Assembly (NCBI GenBank): GCA_919902965.1
Contig: CAKKSJ010000039.1
Span: forward strand, 1-8,887
DNA from: Burkholderiales bacterium
GTDB lineage: Bacteria > Pseudomonadota > Gammaproteobacteria > Burkholderiales > SG8-39
Direction of reading: 5' to 3'
Length of the DNA: 8,887 nucleotides
Under the pieces are notes generated by a model. The model was not told the DNA's origin. It ran no database searches and saw only the letters and a list, made by a program, of their open reading frames with translations. How positions within the stretch are numbered: position 1 is the first letter of the stretch; each line of letters begins with the position of its first letter. Of this stretch, positions 1 through 7,025 are shown in pieces. A program made the position numbers and the translations under genes.

Positions 1-85
1 GGTATAGCGCGCGCGGCCGGGCACCACTATCGAGGCAGTATTGATATTCCGCGACCTCGCAGCGCCGCGTCGCAGTCGTGGAGTC

Positions 86-1540
86 TCAAGCGTAATTGAC
101 GACGAGATGTTTGATATCCGACATCTCTTCCATGGCGTAACGCGTGCCTTCGCGTCCAAAGCCGGATTCTTTCCAGCCACCAAAAGGCATGCTGTCGACG
201 CGGTAGATCGGCACATCGTTGATCATCAATCCACCCACATCCCAATCCTCAAGCGCCTGAAAGGCCCGCCGCAGATCGTTGGTGAAGATCCCGCCCTGAA
301 GACCATAGCGGGAATCGCCGGCGCGCTTGATCGCTTCCTCGAACCTGCGATAGCTATTGACGGTGAGTACCGGCCCGAATACCTCCTCGTCCTCAATCTT
401 CATGCCTTTGACTGTATCCGTCAGTACGGTCGGCTGCACCACCGCACCCGATCGGGAACCGCCGGTGAGAAGACGGGCGCCGCCGGCCACCGCCTCGTCA
501 ACCCAGCTCTGAATTCTGATAGCCGATCCTTCGTCGATCACCGGACCGACGTCAATCCCTTCCTGCATCGGGTCGCCGACGCGGCAGGCGCGCACGCGCT
601 CGACCAGCCTGCGGGTGAACGCTTCCGCAACCGATTCGTGCACGAGGATGCGCTGCACGCCGATGCAGTACTGTCCACCGTATACGACACCACCGCGGAC
701 GCAGCGCGTCGCCGCAAGCTCGAGATCGGCATCTTCGGCGACGACCACTGCGCCGTTGCCGCCGAGTTCCAGCGCCACCTTCTTGCGGCCGGCTATCTCC
801 TTGATATGCCAGCCGACACGCGCACTACCGGTAAAACTGACCATGGCAAAGCGTTCGTCACGTACCATCGATTCAGCCAGTGCGACCGGGCAATGGCAGA
901 TCTCCAGTGCCCCCGCCGGCAGCCCGGCCTCGCTCATGATCCGCTGCAGCAGCAGCGAGGTCAGCGGCGTCTGGGGTGCCGGCTTGAGTACCACGCTGTT
1001 ACCGACTGCAATCGCCGGCGCCAGCTTGTGCAGAACCAGGTTCAGTGGAAAGTTGAACGGCGCGATCGCAAGGATCGGGCCTATCGGGAATCGCCGCGCA
1101 ATGCCTATCCTGCGCCGCATACGGTTCAAAGCGTCAGGGTCGAGATCGGAAAGCCGAATCGAACGGCCCTGGCTATCCGTGGTCTGGTATTCAAAAACAC
1201 CGGCATCCATATCGAGAGGAACTTCCTCGCCGCCGAAGCGGCGCGCTTCGGCCGCCGCATTCGTCAGGTTGAACAGCGCGCGCGCTACTTCGCCGCGCGC
1301 ATCGTACATCGGCTTCCCGGCCTCGGCGGCGATGGTCGAAACAAACTCCTCGCGCCGGCTGCGAAGCAACTCCGCGGTTCGCTCCAGAATGTCCGCGCGC
1401 ACGAATCGCGGCAGCTTGCGCATTACTTGAAACGCCTGTTGCGAGCGCACGATTGCGTTCTCGACGTCCTCGGCCGTGGATACGGGCATCTCGCCCACCA
1501 CTCTGCCATCGAAGGGTGAAAGGATTTTGTCAGTAGCCAT
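86..1540 (-). CDS. NAD(P)-dependent aldehyde dehydrogenase family protein
   Basis: This is a 484-aa soluble aldehyde dehydrogenase, which would oxidise an aldehyde to its acid with NAD(P)+. The whole catalytic set is visible: Asn163 in the PFNFP motif, cofactor-binding Lys186 in LKPAPQTP, general-base Glu258 in LELGG, nucleophile Cys292 in GGQYCIGVQR, and Glu386 in EEVFGP. The C-terminal PFGGWKESGFGREG stretch (452-465) is typical. The FNFPLNLVLHKLAPA region recalls lactaldehyde dehydrogenase/ALDH-F21-like groups more than hydroxy- or aminomuconic-semialdehyde dehydrogenases (a judgement from memory). Residues 111-148, between VPLD and RRFPIG, are about 20-26 residues longer than I expect for the family. 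The ATG at 1540 has AAGGA (1546-1550) 5 nt upstream. It is the last gene of the apparent operon, 40 nt after the RidA-like gene. The family is secure; the substrate is unknown. Confidence 0.93.
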   Translation of the reverse strand: MATDKILSPFDGRVVGEMPVSTAEDVENAIVRSQQAFQVMRKLPRFVRADILERTAELLRSRREEFVSTIAAEAGKPMYDARGEVARALFNLTNAAAEARRFGGEEVPLDMDAGVFEYQTTDSQGRSIRLSDLDPDALNRMRRRIGIARRFPIGPILAIAPFNFPLNLVLHKLAPAIAVGNSVVLKPAPQTPLTSLLLQRIMSEAGLPAGALEICHCPVALAESMVRDERFAMVSFTGSARVGWHIKEIAGRKKVALELGGNGAVVVAEDADLELAATRCVRGGVVYGGQYCIGVQRILVHESVAEAFTRRLVERVRACRVGDPMQEGIDVGPVIDEGSAIRIQSWVDEAVAGGARLLTGGSRSGAVVQPTVLTDTVKGMKIEDEEVFGPVLTVNSYRRFEEAIKRAGDSRYGLQGGIFTNDLRRAFQALEDWDVGGLMINDVPIYRVDSMPFGGWKESGFGREGTRYAMEEMSDIKHLVVNYA

Positions 1541-1580
1541 TTGGGTCCTTATCTACGGGAATTCGGTCTGGATTGCGGCG

Positions 1581-2336
1581 TCAGACGGCGAGCGCTCTTT
1601 CGAAGTGAACGCCGCGGCAATCCATTTCGTACTCGAGCTCGATGATCGGTGGACGGTTCAAATGCCAGGTCAGTCCGCCGCGCATTGCCCCGCGCCGGCC
1701 AAGCTCGTCCGCCATGAACGGATGGATGTCGTGCACGGTGTATAGCTGAGCGGCAGTCGTATCGGCCCAGCCGAAACCGAGCGCGCCCATGCGACGTTCC
1801 ATTTCCGCGAGCACGAAGCGCGCCTTGTTGCGCAGGCCCTGCACCGATACATCGCCGCGGCTGATGACGTGATCCTTGTAGCTGCCTTTGCCTTCCGGCG
1901 CTTCGCCACTGCCGGCAACGACAAAAGAGGCCATTGCAGACGGGTCTGCCACCGTATAGGCGAATGCATAAAAACTCGGGACTTCCGGCGGATCGATTTC
2001 GGGGCAGACATTGCTGCGTGCCACCGGGTTGACGCTGCCATCGAAGATACCCCAATGCGCCAGCGTGCCGACATATTCCCGGTTGAAGGCCTCGAAGCCG
2101 GCCTCATCGAAGGGCGCCGGCGAGCGCAATTCACAGGCGCAAAACGCGCTGAGCGGCCGGGCCGCGTTCTGCAGTGTCTGCTTGATCAGGCGGAAACCCT
2201 CGGCAAGCGGGACGGGCGCGAGCAAGCGGACACGCTCGATGCGGAATCCGGATTCGGCCGCAACGCCCGCGGAGTACTGAAAAACGCCGGGGATGAAACG
2301 ATAGTTGCCGGGAGCGTATATTTTCGTGCTGTACAT
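1581..2336 (-). CDS. Tandem RidA-like protein, possible CnbZ-type 2-aminomuconate deaminase homologue
   Basis: This is a 251-aa soluble protein. Its C-terminal half (about 132-251) reads like a RidA/YjgF domain: a FVVAGSG strand (138-144), a GLRNKARFVLAEMERR helix (167-182), a strand with a DIHPF loop (203-207), and a closing IIELEYEMD strand (231-239), like the EIEA strand of RidA. The N-terminal half (1-128) repeats the pattern: FQYSAGVAA (19-27), a helix around 47-60, a NPVARSNV segment (103-110) like the RidA PARS motif, and a final FYAFAY strand (122-127). RidA proteins hydrolyse imines and enamines. From memory, proteins of this length and style are annotated as 2-amino-5-chloromuconate deaminase CnbZ, a Comamonas nitrobenzene-pathway enzyme; that match is unverified. 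The ATG at 2336 is chosen because the frame upstream offers only a TTG inside livF (2411). The ribosome site is weak (GAAAG). It lies 55 nt after livF and 40 nt before the dehydrogenase. Confidence 0.8.
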   Translation of the reverse strand: MYSTKIYAPGNYRFIPGVFQYSAGVAAESGFRIERVRLLAPVPLAEGFRLIKQTLQNAARPLSAFCACELRSPAPFDEAGFEAFNREYVGTLAHWGIFDGSVNPVARSNVCPEIDPPEVPSFYAFAYTVADPSAMASFVVAGSGEAPEGKGSYKDHVISRGDVSVQGLRNKARFVLAEMERRMGALGFGWADTTAAQLYTVHDIHPFMADELGRRGAMRGGLTWHLNRPPIIELEYEMDCRGVHFERALAV

Positions 2337-2391
2337 GGTGCGGCTTTCGCAAACGGGATAAAGGGGGAAGTCGGTGCAGGTGTCCTGGTCT

Positions 2392-3126
2392 CTACGCGGC
2401 CAGCGCACCAAGATAGGCGCTGCGGATCGCCGGATCGCGCATGAGTTCTGAACTAGGCCCGCTTTGGACGATCCGCCCCATGTCCATCACATGGGCGGTG
2501 GTCGACAATTCGAGCGCGGTGATCACGTCCTGCTCGACCACCAGGATCGACAGGCCTTCGCGATTGAGGGTTTGCAGGGCGTCGACCAGTTGCTCGACCA
2601 GCAGCGGCGACAGGCCAAGCGACAACTCGTCGATGATCAGCAGCCGGGGAGCGCTCATCATCCCCCGGCCGATCGCGCACATCTGCTGCTCGCCGCCGGA
2701 CAGCGTACCGGCGGCCTGGCGGCGCCGTTCGTGCAGCCTGCGAAACGTCGCATAGACGCGATCCAGGCCGCGCTGGATCGCAGCCCGTGGGTCCTTGCGC
2801 GAGTAGGCTCCCATGAGGAGGTTCTCCTCGACGCTCATCGCACTGAACAAGCGCCTGCCTTCGGGCACGTGTGCAATACCGTGCGCGAGGATTTGCGCCG
2901 GCGACAGGCCGCGCAGATCCTCGCCTTCCCAATCGATGCGCCCCGCAGTCGGCACGATCAATCCGGACAGGGTGCGCATTAATGTAGATTTGCCCGCGCC
3001 GTTCGATCCGACCAGAGCGCTGATCTCGCCCCGGGGCAGCGTCAGATCGACGCCCCAAAGCACGCTGATTTCTCCATAGCCTGCCTCGATTCCGGACAGT
3101 TTGAGCAAAGGGCTGGATGGGCTCAT
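2392..3126 (-). CDS. livF: HAAT-family ABC transporter ATP-binding protein LivF
   Basis: This is a 244-aa cytoplasmic ATPase, one of the two nucleotide-binding subunits driving the importer. Walker A is GSNGAGKST (40-48). The Q-loop region carries the LivF-typical VPEGRRLF (87-94), the signature is LSGGEQQ (142-148), and Walker B is LLIIDE (162-167), followed by LSLGLSP where many relatives have PSLGLAP. The switch region is VVEQD (196-200), with Gln in place of the His of most ABC ATPases, as is normal in LivF. The length matches E. coli-type LivF (about 235-245 aa). It starts at an ATG 7 nt after the livG stop, with an AGG-like ribosome site. No terminator follows it, so transcription probably continues into the RidA-like gene 55 nt on. 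Confidence 0.95.
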   Translation of the reverse strand: MSPSSPLLKLSGIEAGYGEISVLWGVDLTLPRGEISALVGSNGAGKSTLMRTLSGLIVPTAGRIDWEGEDLRGLSPAQILAHGIAHVPEGRRLFSAMSVEENLLMGAYSRKDPRAAIQRGLDRVYATFRRLHERRRQAAGTLSGGEQQMCAIGRGMMSAPRLLIIDELSLGLSPLLVEQLVDALQTLNREGLSILVVEQDVITALELSTTAHVMDMGRIVQSGPSSELMRDPAIRSAYLGALAA

Positions 3127-3133
3127 CTTCTGC

Positions 3134-3883
3134 CTAGCGGCTGACGGCGCTCATTTGCGCATATTTCTTGCCGAGATAGGCCTCGACGACGCGCGGGTCA
3201 TTGACGATATCCTTGGGCGTGCCGTCCGCGACCAGCGCCCCGTTTTGAAGAACCACCACGCGGCCGCACACCGTCAGCACGACTTTCATCAGATGCTCGA
3301 TCAGCACGATGGTGACTCCGCGCCGCGCGATCTCGCGTATCAGCACCATCGCATGATCCACCTCCGACAAATTCAGGCCGGCGTTGACCTCGTCGAGGAA
3401 CAGAAGTTTCGGCCTCATCGCCACCGCCTTGGCCAGCTCCAGACGCTTGCGCATCGCCAGGGTGAGTGTGTGCGCCGGCTTGTCCGCATGCTGGCCGAGG
3501 CCGACGAATTCGAGCTGGCTTGCCGCGAATTCACGCGCCTGGGATGGCCGCATGCCCTGCTGCGAGAACAGGGCGGCGGCTGCGACATTGTCGAGCGCGG
3601 TCAGGTCGGGGAAAGGTTGAACGATCTGGAACGTGCGGGCGATGCCGGCGCGCGCGGTCTGGTAGGGCTGCAGGGCGGTGATGTTCCTGCCCTCGAACAG
3701 CACGCGCCCGGCAGTCGCACTGCGCACGCCGGTTACCACGTTGACCAATGTCGTCTTGCCGGCTCCGTTCGGCCCGATCAGACCGAGGATTTCGCCGCTG
3801 CCGACCGAAAAACTGAGGTCCTGCAAGGCCTGCACTCCGCCAAATCGGCGCGACACTCCTTCCAACACCAGCACCTCAGCCAC
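3134..3883 (-). CDS. livG: HAAT-family ABC transporter ATP-binding protein LivG
   Basis: This is a 249-aa cytoplasmic ATPase, partner of LivF. Numbering from the GTG start, it has Walker A GPNGAGKTT (37-45), Q-loop Gln86 in RTFQIVQPF, Walker B LLFLDE (160-165) and H-switch His197 in IEHLMKVV. The segment before Walker B reads LTLAMRKRLELAKA (140-153), where most ABC ATPases have LSGGQ; such degenerate signatures occur in some LivG groups. A YLGKKY stretch near the C-terminus (236-241) is typical of LivG. I chose the GTG at 3883 because GGAGAG (3888-3893) sits just upstream and the N-terminus then aligns with relatives. A longer frame starts at TTG 3895, with no well-placed ribosome site. The first 8 nt overlap the end of livM, implying translational coupling. 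Confidence 0.94.
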   Translation of the reverse strand: MAEVLVLEGVSRRFGGVQALQDLSFSVGSGEILGLIGPNGAGKTTLVNVVTGVRSATAGRVLFEGRNITALQPYQTARAGIARTFQIVQPFPDLTALDNVAAAALFSQQGMRPSQAREFAASQLEFVGLGQHADKPAHTLTLAMRKRLELAKAVAMRPKLLFLDEVNAGLNLSEVDHAMVLIREIARRGVTIVLIEHLMKVVLTVCGRVVVLQNGALVADGTPKDIVNDPRVVEAYLGKKYAQMSAVSR

Positions 3884-4820
3884 GGCGCTCTCCAATGCGG
3901 CCCAGGCGCTTCGAAATCGACATCATCCCGTCAGGGAGGAAAAGCAGCAGCACGACCACCATCAGGCCGAGAACGCCGGAGTGGATCTGCAGGTAATTGC
4001 GCCACACCGTTTCTTCGATACCGAGGAAGACGAAGGCGCCGAGCACGGCGCCGGCCGGCGATCCGAGCCCGCCGAGCAGCGCCATTACGATCGGCTTGAC
4101 GGCAAACAGGATATCGAACACATCCGGCGGTTCGATGTAATGCACCCACGCGGCATAGAGGGTTCCGGCCATCGCCACGAACACCCCGGAAAAGGCGAAG
4201 GCGAGGCTCTTGTAAACCGTGGCGTTGACGCCGATCATGTCCGCCGCGGATTCGTTCTGTTTGATGCAGGCCAGGCCGAAACCGAGCTTCGACTCCTGAA
4301 TCACGCGAACGGCGATGAAAGTCGACAGCAGCAATGCCCACATGGCCCAGAAGAAGAACGAAGCCTCCCCCATGATGCTGCTCGAGCTGGTGACGGACAC
4401 CGGGATGTTCAATCCCATTCCGCCGCCGGTCAGTTCGGTCGCCGAATTGGTCAGCTCGCGCAGCACCTCCGCCACGGCCAGGCTGGCGATCGCAAAATAG
4501 TGGCCGCGCAGCCGCAGCAGCACGATGCCCAGCACCAGCGCGCTGGCGAAAGCGGCCGCGCCCGCCGCGCCCGCCGCAGCAAACCAAGGCCAGCCTTTGG
4601 TGATGAGCACGCCGCCGCAGTATGCGCCGAAGCCGAAGAAAGCAGCCGTTGCGAACGACGGATATCCGGTGAAACCGCCGATCACGGTCCAGGAAACGGA
4701 CATGATCGCGTACATGCAGGCGAAGGTGCCGATGCGCAGCGCATACGAACTGCCGAACAGCGGCAGGCATCCGAATACCACCAGCAACACCACCGCGCCG
4801 TAATAGATGCGCTGTTTCAC
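3876..4820 (-). CDS. livM: HAAT-family ABC transporter permease LivM
   Basis: This is a 314-aa inner-membrane permease, paired with LivH to form the translocation channel. It is strongly hydrophobic, with about eight or more membrane segments, beginning with residues 7-23 and 31-49. The conserved SFATAAFFGFGAYCGG region spans 55-70. The cytoplasmic EAA-like coupling loop is at about 176-205 and contains LACIKQNESAADMIGVN, the LivM version of the motif that docks on the ATPases. MALLGGLGSPAGAVLGA (246-262) is a hallmark of the family. The start is GTG at 4820, overlapping the livH TGA by 4 nt (GTGA), with AGGGA (4826-4830) 5 nt upstream. The frame stays open up to 5504, but that extension is out-of-frame livH sequence and not protein-like. 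The stop overlaps livG. Confidence 0.94.
   Translation of the reverse strand: MKQRIYYGAVVLLVVFGCLPLFGSSYALRIGTFACMYAIMSVSWTVIGGFTGYPSFATAAFFGFGAYCGGVLITKGWPWFAAAGAAGAAAFASALVLGIVLLRLRGHYFAIASLAVAEVLRELTNSATELTGGGMGLNIPVSVTSSSSIMGEASFFFWAMWALLLSTFIAVRVIQESKLGFGLACIKQNESAADMIGVNATVYKSLAFAFSGVFVAMAGTLYAAWVHYIEPPDVFDILFAVKPIVMALLGGLGSPAGAVLGAFVFLGIEETVWRNYLQIHSGVLGLMVVVLLLFLPDGMMSISKRLGRIGERRG
3888..3893 (-). promoter_or_regulatory. Ribosome binding site deciding the livG GTG start
   Basis: GGAGAG on the minus strand, within the last codons of livM, lies 4 nt before GTG 3883. It favours this start over the upstream TTG at 3895, which the site itself would overlap. Confidence 0.6.
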
Positions 4821-5683
4821 TCGAATCCCTGCTTGCCCAGCAGCCCCTGGGGGCGAACGATCAGGAACACGATCAGCAGGGCAAACGACAGCGTTACCGC
4901 GTGTTCGGGGCCGAGCGCCAGCGAGCCGAAGCTCTCCACTATCCCGAGGAACAGCCCCCCCACCACCGCGCCCGGTACGCTGCCCAGACCACCGAGTACG
5001 CAAACGACGAAGGCTTTGCCCAGGTACGATCCCGAAGCGATCGGCGAAATCGGGAAAATCATCGCCAGCAGGACGCCCGCGCAGCCCGCCATCGCGGCGC
5101 CGAGGCCGAAAGCGGTGGCGTAGATCGAAGGCACATCCACCCCCATCAGGCGCGCCGCGTCCCGGTCCATTCTGACGGCCACGATCGCGCGTCCGACGCG
5201 GGAACGGCGCAGCACGAGAAACAGCGCCAGGGTCAGAAGCAAGGAAAAGATCGTGGCAACGATGCGGTCGGTCGGCACGACCAGCGAGCCCATGGACAGC
5301 GCGCCGAGCGAAGGTTCGAGGACCAGCTGGCGATAGTCGGCCTTGAATGCGACCAGCATCGCATTGTTCAGCATCAGGTCCAGGCCAAAAGTGAGCGTAA
5401 GCGTGACCAGTACCGGGGCCGCGATGACACGGTTGAGGACGCCGCGCTGTATTGCGTAACCGAAGCTGAAGAACAGCGGCGCGGCGATCAAAAGCGACGT
5501 CCACGGCGCGAGCCCGAGCGCGTTATAAGCGCCCCAGGCGAGATACGAACCCAGCACGATGAACGAACCATGCATCAGGTTGATCACGTTGAGCACGCCC
5601 CACACCAGCGAAAAACCGGCCGCTATGCACGCGTAGAGACTGCCCAGCACGATCGCGTTGAGCAGTATCTGCAAAATCAGCAT
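4817..5683 (-). CDS. livH: HAAT-family ABC transporter permease LivH
   Basis: This is a 288-aa inner-membrane permease. The first membrane segment begins at once (ILQILLNAIVLGSLYACIAA, about 3-22), followed by the LivH hallmark WGVLNVINLMHGSF (28-41). The cytoplasmic coupling loop lies at about 159-188 and includes RVGRAIVAVRMDRDAARLMG. Near the end VVCVLGGLGSVPGAVVGG (226-243) and IVRPQGLLG (275-283) match the family pattern. I start it at ATG 5683, which leaves 10 nt after the binding-protein stop. A TTG at 5692 would add three residues. Neither start has a strong ribosome site, so the gene may depend on coupling to translation of the binding protein. Its stop overlaps the livM start (GTGA). 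Confidence 0.94.
   Translation of the reverse strand: MLILQILLNAIVLGSLYACIAAGFSLVWGVLNVINLMHGSFIVLGSYLAWGAYNALGLAPWTSLLIAAPLFFSFGYAIQRGVLNRVIAAPVLVTLTLTFGLDLMLNNAMLVAFKADYRQLVLEPSLGALSMGSLVVPTDRIVATIFSLLLTLALFLVLRRSRVGRAIVAVRMDRDAARLMGVDVPSIYATAFGLGAAMAGCAGVLLAMIFPISPIASGSYLGKAFVVCVLGGLGSVPGAVVGGLFLGIVESFGSLALGPEHAVTLSFALLIVFLIVRPQGLLGKQGFE
4826..4830 (-). promoter_or_regulatory. Ribosome binding site deciding the livM GTG start
   Basis: AGGGA on the minus strand, near the 3' end of livH, lies 5 nt before GTG 4820. Together with the GTGA stop-start overlap it fixes the livM start far inside the longer open frame. Confidence 0.6.
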
Positions 5684-5693
5684 AGCGTTCAAC

Positions 5694-6914
5694 TCAGTTC
5701 ACGCCGAGCTTGAATTCGCCTTGTTTGATTGCGGCAGGGTGCACGACCACCGTCTTGCCATTCTGGATCTGGAATACCGGCGGCACCAAAGACGTGATTT
5801 GTCCGTTCGGTCCGAACTTCACCGGTCCCCAGAAGGTCTGCACATTCATGCGGGCGAGTTCGTCGCGCACCTTGTTCCGGTCAATCGAGCCGGCCTTTTC
5901 GATCGCCATCTGGAACAGCGCCCCCGACACCGATGCGGACGCCTGCGCGTAATCGGGGTCAGCCTTGTACTTCTCGCGGAACAGCTTGGTGTAGTTTTCG
6001 GTCGAGCCAAAGATATCCTGGCCCTTGTAGCGTGCCGCCGTGTGCCACCATGCGGCGCTGCTGATGTTTTCAGAGCTCTTGCCGGTCGCAGTGATGAACT
6101 CCTGATAGGCAGGACCGGCGATCATCGTCACCACCGGCGCCTCCATTTTCTGGTCCCCCATCTGTTTCTTGATCAGCACCAGGTCGTTGATATAGCCGGT
6201 GGCGAAAATCCAGTGGGGCGACTGCGCCTTCATTTGGGAAAGAGCGGAAGAATGGTCCAGGGTGTTGATCGCGTATTTCTCGAAAAACACCACGTCCATG
6301 CCGTGCTGCTTCGCCGCTTTCTCCATCTCCTGCGCGATTGCGAGCGGAAAAAGATCGTTGCGCGCAAGGATCGCGACGCGCCTGACGCCCGGCGCTTTCT
6401 GCTTGACGATCTGCGCCAACGGGACGGTCAGCGTATCGTTGGGCGTAAAGGTCCCGAACAGGAATTTGTAACCCTGATCGTAGACTTGGGCGGACGAGGC
6501 GGTCGACGCGATCGTGGGCACGCCATATTTTTCGGATACCGTGCTGGCAGCCTTCGCCGCACCCGAGCCGAACGGCGAAAACAGGAAATGCACTTTCTCC
6601 TGCGTAATCAGCTTTTCCGCCGTTTGCACGGCCCGCGGCGTGTTCGATTGATAGTCGGTATAGACGATCTCGACCTTCATTTTCTTGCCGCCGACCTTGA
6701 TGCCACCCGCCTTGTTGACCTGGTCAGCCCACAGGTCGTAACCTTGCTGCTGCTTCAACGCTTCCGGTGCGAGCGCACCGGTCAGGGGCAGCGGTGCGCC
6801 AAACCGGATCACTTCCTGCGCATGAGCCGTCGTTACGGCGAGAGTCGATACCACAGCGCACGCAAACATAGACAGCATACGGGCACTATGGGAGCGCAAA
6901 TATAAACCGAGCAT
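5694..6914 (-). CDS. Periplasmic substrate-binding protein of a HAAT-family ABC transporter
   Basis: This is a 406-aa precursor of the binding protein that delivers ligand to LivHM (Peripla_BP_6/leucine-binding type fold). A signal peptide is visible: Arg7 and Arg12, a hydrophobic core (about 14-28), and an AHA-Q cleavage site after residue 32, leaving about 374 mature residues. There is no lipobox Cys. The mature N-terminus VIRFGAPLPLTGALA (35-49) is the classic first strand and ligand-binding turn. Further family landmarks are a YTDYQSNTPRAVQTAEKLI segment (85-103), a LFSPFGSGAAKAAS loop (111-124) and a FGPNGQI segment (367-373). ATG 6914 is backed by AAGGGGGA (6921-6928) 6 nt upstream, the best ribosome site in the cluster, as fits the most abundant subunit. 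The ligand cannot be deduced; relatives bind branched-chain amino acids, amides, urea or aromatic acids. Confidence 0.95.
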   Translation of the reverse strand: MLGLYLRSHSARMLSMFACAVVSTLAVTTAHAQEVIRFGAPLPLTGALAPEALKQQQGYDLWADQVNKAGGIKVGGKKMKVEIVYTDYQSNTPRAVQTAEKLITQEKVHFLFSPFGSGAAKAASTVSEKYGVPTIASTASSAQVYDQGYKFLFGTFTPNDTLTVPLAQIVKQKAPGVRRVAILARNDLFPLAIAQEMEKAAKQHGMDVVFFEKYAINTLDHSSALSQMKAQSPHWIFATGYINDLVLIKKQMGDQKMEAPVVTMIAGPAYQEFITATGKSSENISSAAWWHTAARYKGQDIFGSTENYTKLFREKYKADPDYAQASASVSGALFQMAIEKAGSIDRNKVRDELARMNVQTFWGPVKFGPNGQITSLVPPVFQIQNGKTVVVHPAAIKQGEFKLGVN

Positions 6915-6920
6915 GAAAGA

Positions 6921-6928
6921 TCCCCCTT
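6921..6928 (-). promoter_or_regulatory. Strong ribosome binding site of the binding-protein gene
   Basis: The minus strand reads AAGGGGGA, six nt before ATG 6914. It selects this ATG over the internal Met13, which would remove both arginines of the signal-peptide n-region. Confidence 0.7.
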
Positions 6929-7004
6929 CAGTAGTGATAGCAACAAAAATCGGAATACCAGGGCACAGCGGTTTTATCGTAGCAGCTGACCGGGGATGGG
7001 AGAG

Positions 7005-7025
7005 CCTCCGATTTTCGACCGGAGG
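7005..7025 (-). terminator. Hairpin after the LysR gene, possible weak terminator or attenuator
   Basis: On the minus strand, CCTCCG and CGGAGG form a perfect 6-bp stem. A G-T and a T-A pair extend it to 8 bp around a CGAAA loop. It begins 18 nt after the LysR stop codon. No U-run follows (the next bases are CTCTCCC), so it does not look like a standard intrinsic terminator. It may instead slow polymerase, stabilise the mRNA 3' end or act in the leader of the liv operon. The stem is clear; the function is inferred. Confidence 0.4.

Noticed and set aside
1..85. Possible downstream gene start (GTG at 27) or a GCGAC/GTCGC hairpin after the dehydrogenase
   Set aside because: There is no ribosome site before the GTG and only nine codons are visible. 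The 5-bp stem has a 13-nt loop and no T-run. Nothing in this stretch can be supported.
41..1519. A 492-aa open frame on the plus strand, antisense to almost the whole aldehyde dehydrogenase gene
   Set aside because: The minus-strand protein has all catalytic motifs of its family. The plus-strand translation has no recognisable motif and an Arg/His/Ala-rich composition typical of frames opposite GC-rich genes.
2337..2411. N-terminal extension of the RidA-like protein to a TTG inside livF
   Set aside because: The 25 extra residues look unlike the domain, the start codon is TTG, and ATG 2336 begins a natural first strand.
3678..5123. Long plus-strand frames opposite livM and livH, including a His/Gln/Arg-rich 481-aa frame
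   Set aside because: These are shadows of hydrophobic minus-strand permeases; low-complexity composition and no ribosome site or family pattern.
4821..5504. N-terminal extension of the livM frame up to 5504
   Set aside because: The extra 228 residues are out-of-frame livH sequence, Arg/Pro/Gly-rich and not membrane-like. GTG 4820 with AGGGA upstream gives a normal LivM.
6929..7004. A sigma70-type promoter for the binding-protein gene
   Set aside because: TATCAC and TACGAT can each be read as a weak -10, but neither has a recognisable -35 at 16-18 nt. A promoter probably exists here or upstream but cannot be placed.
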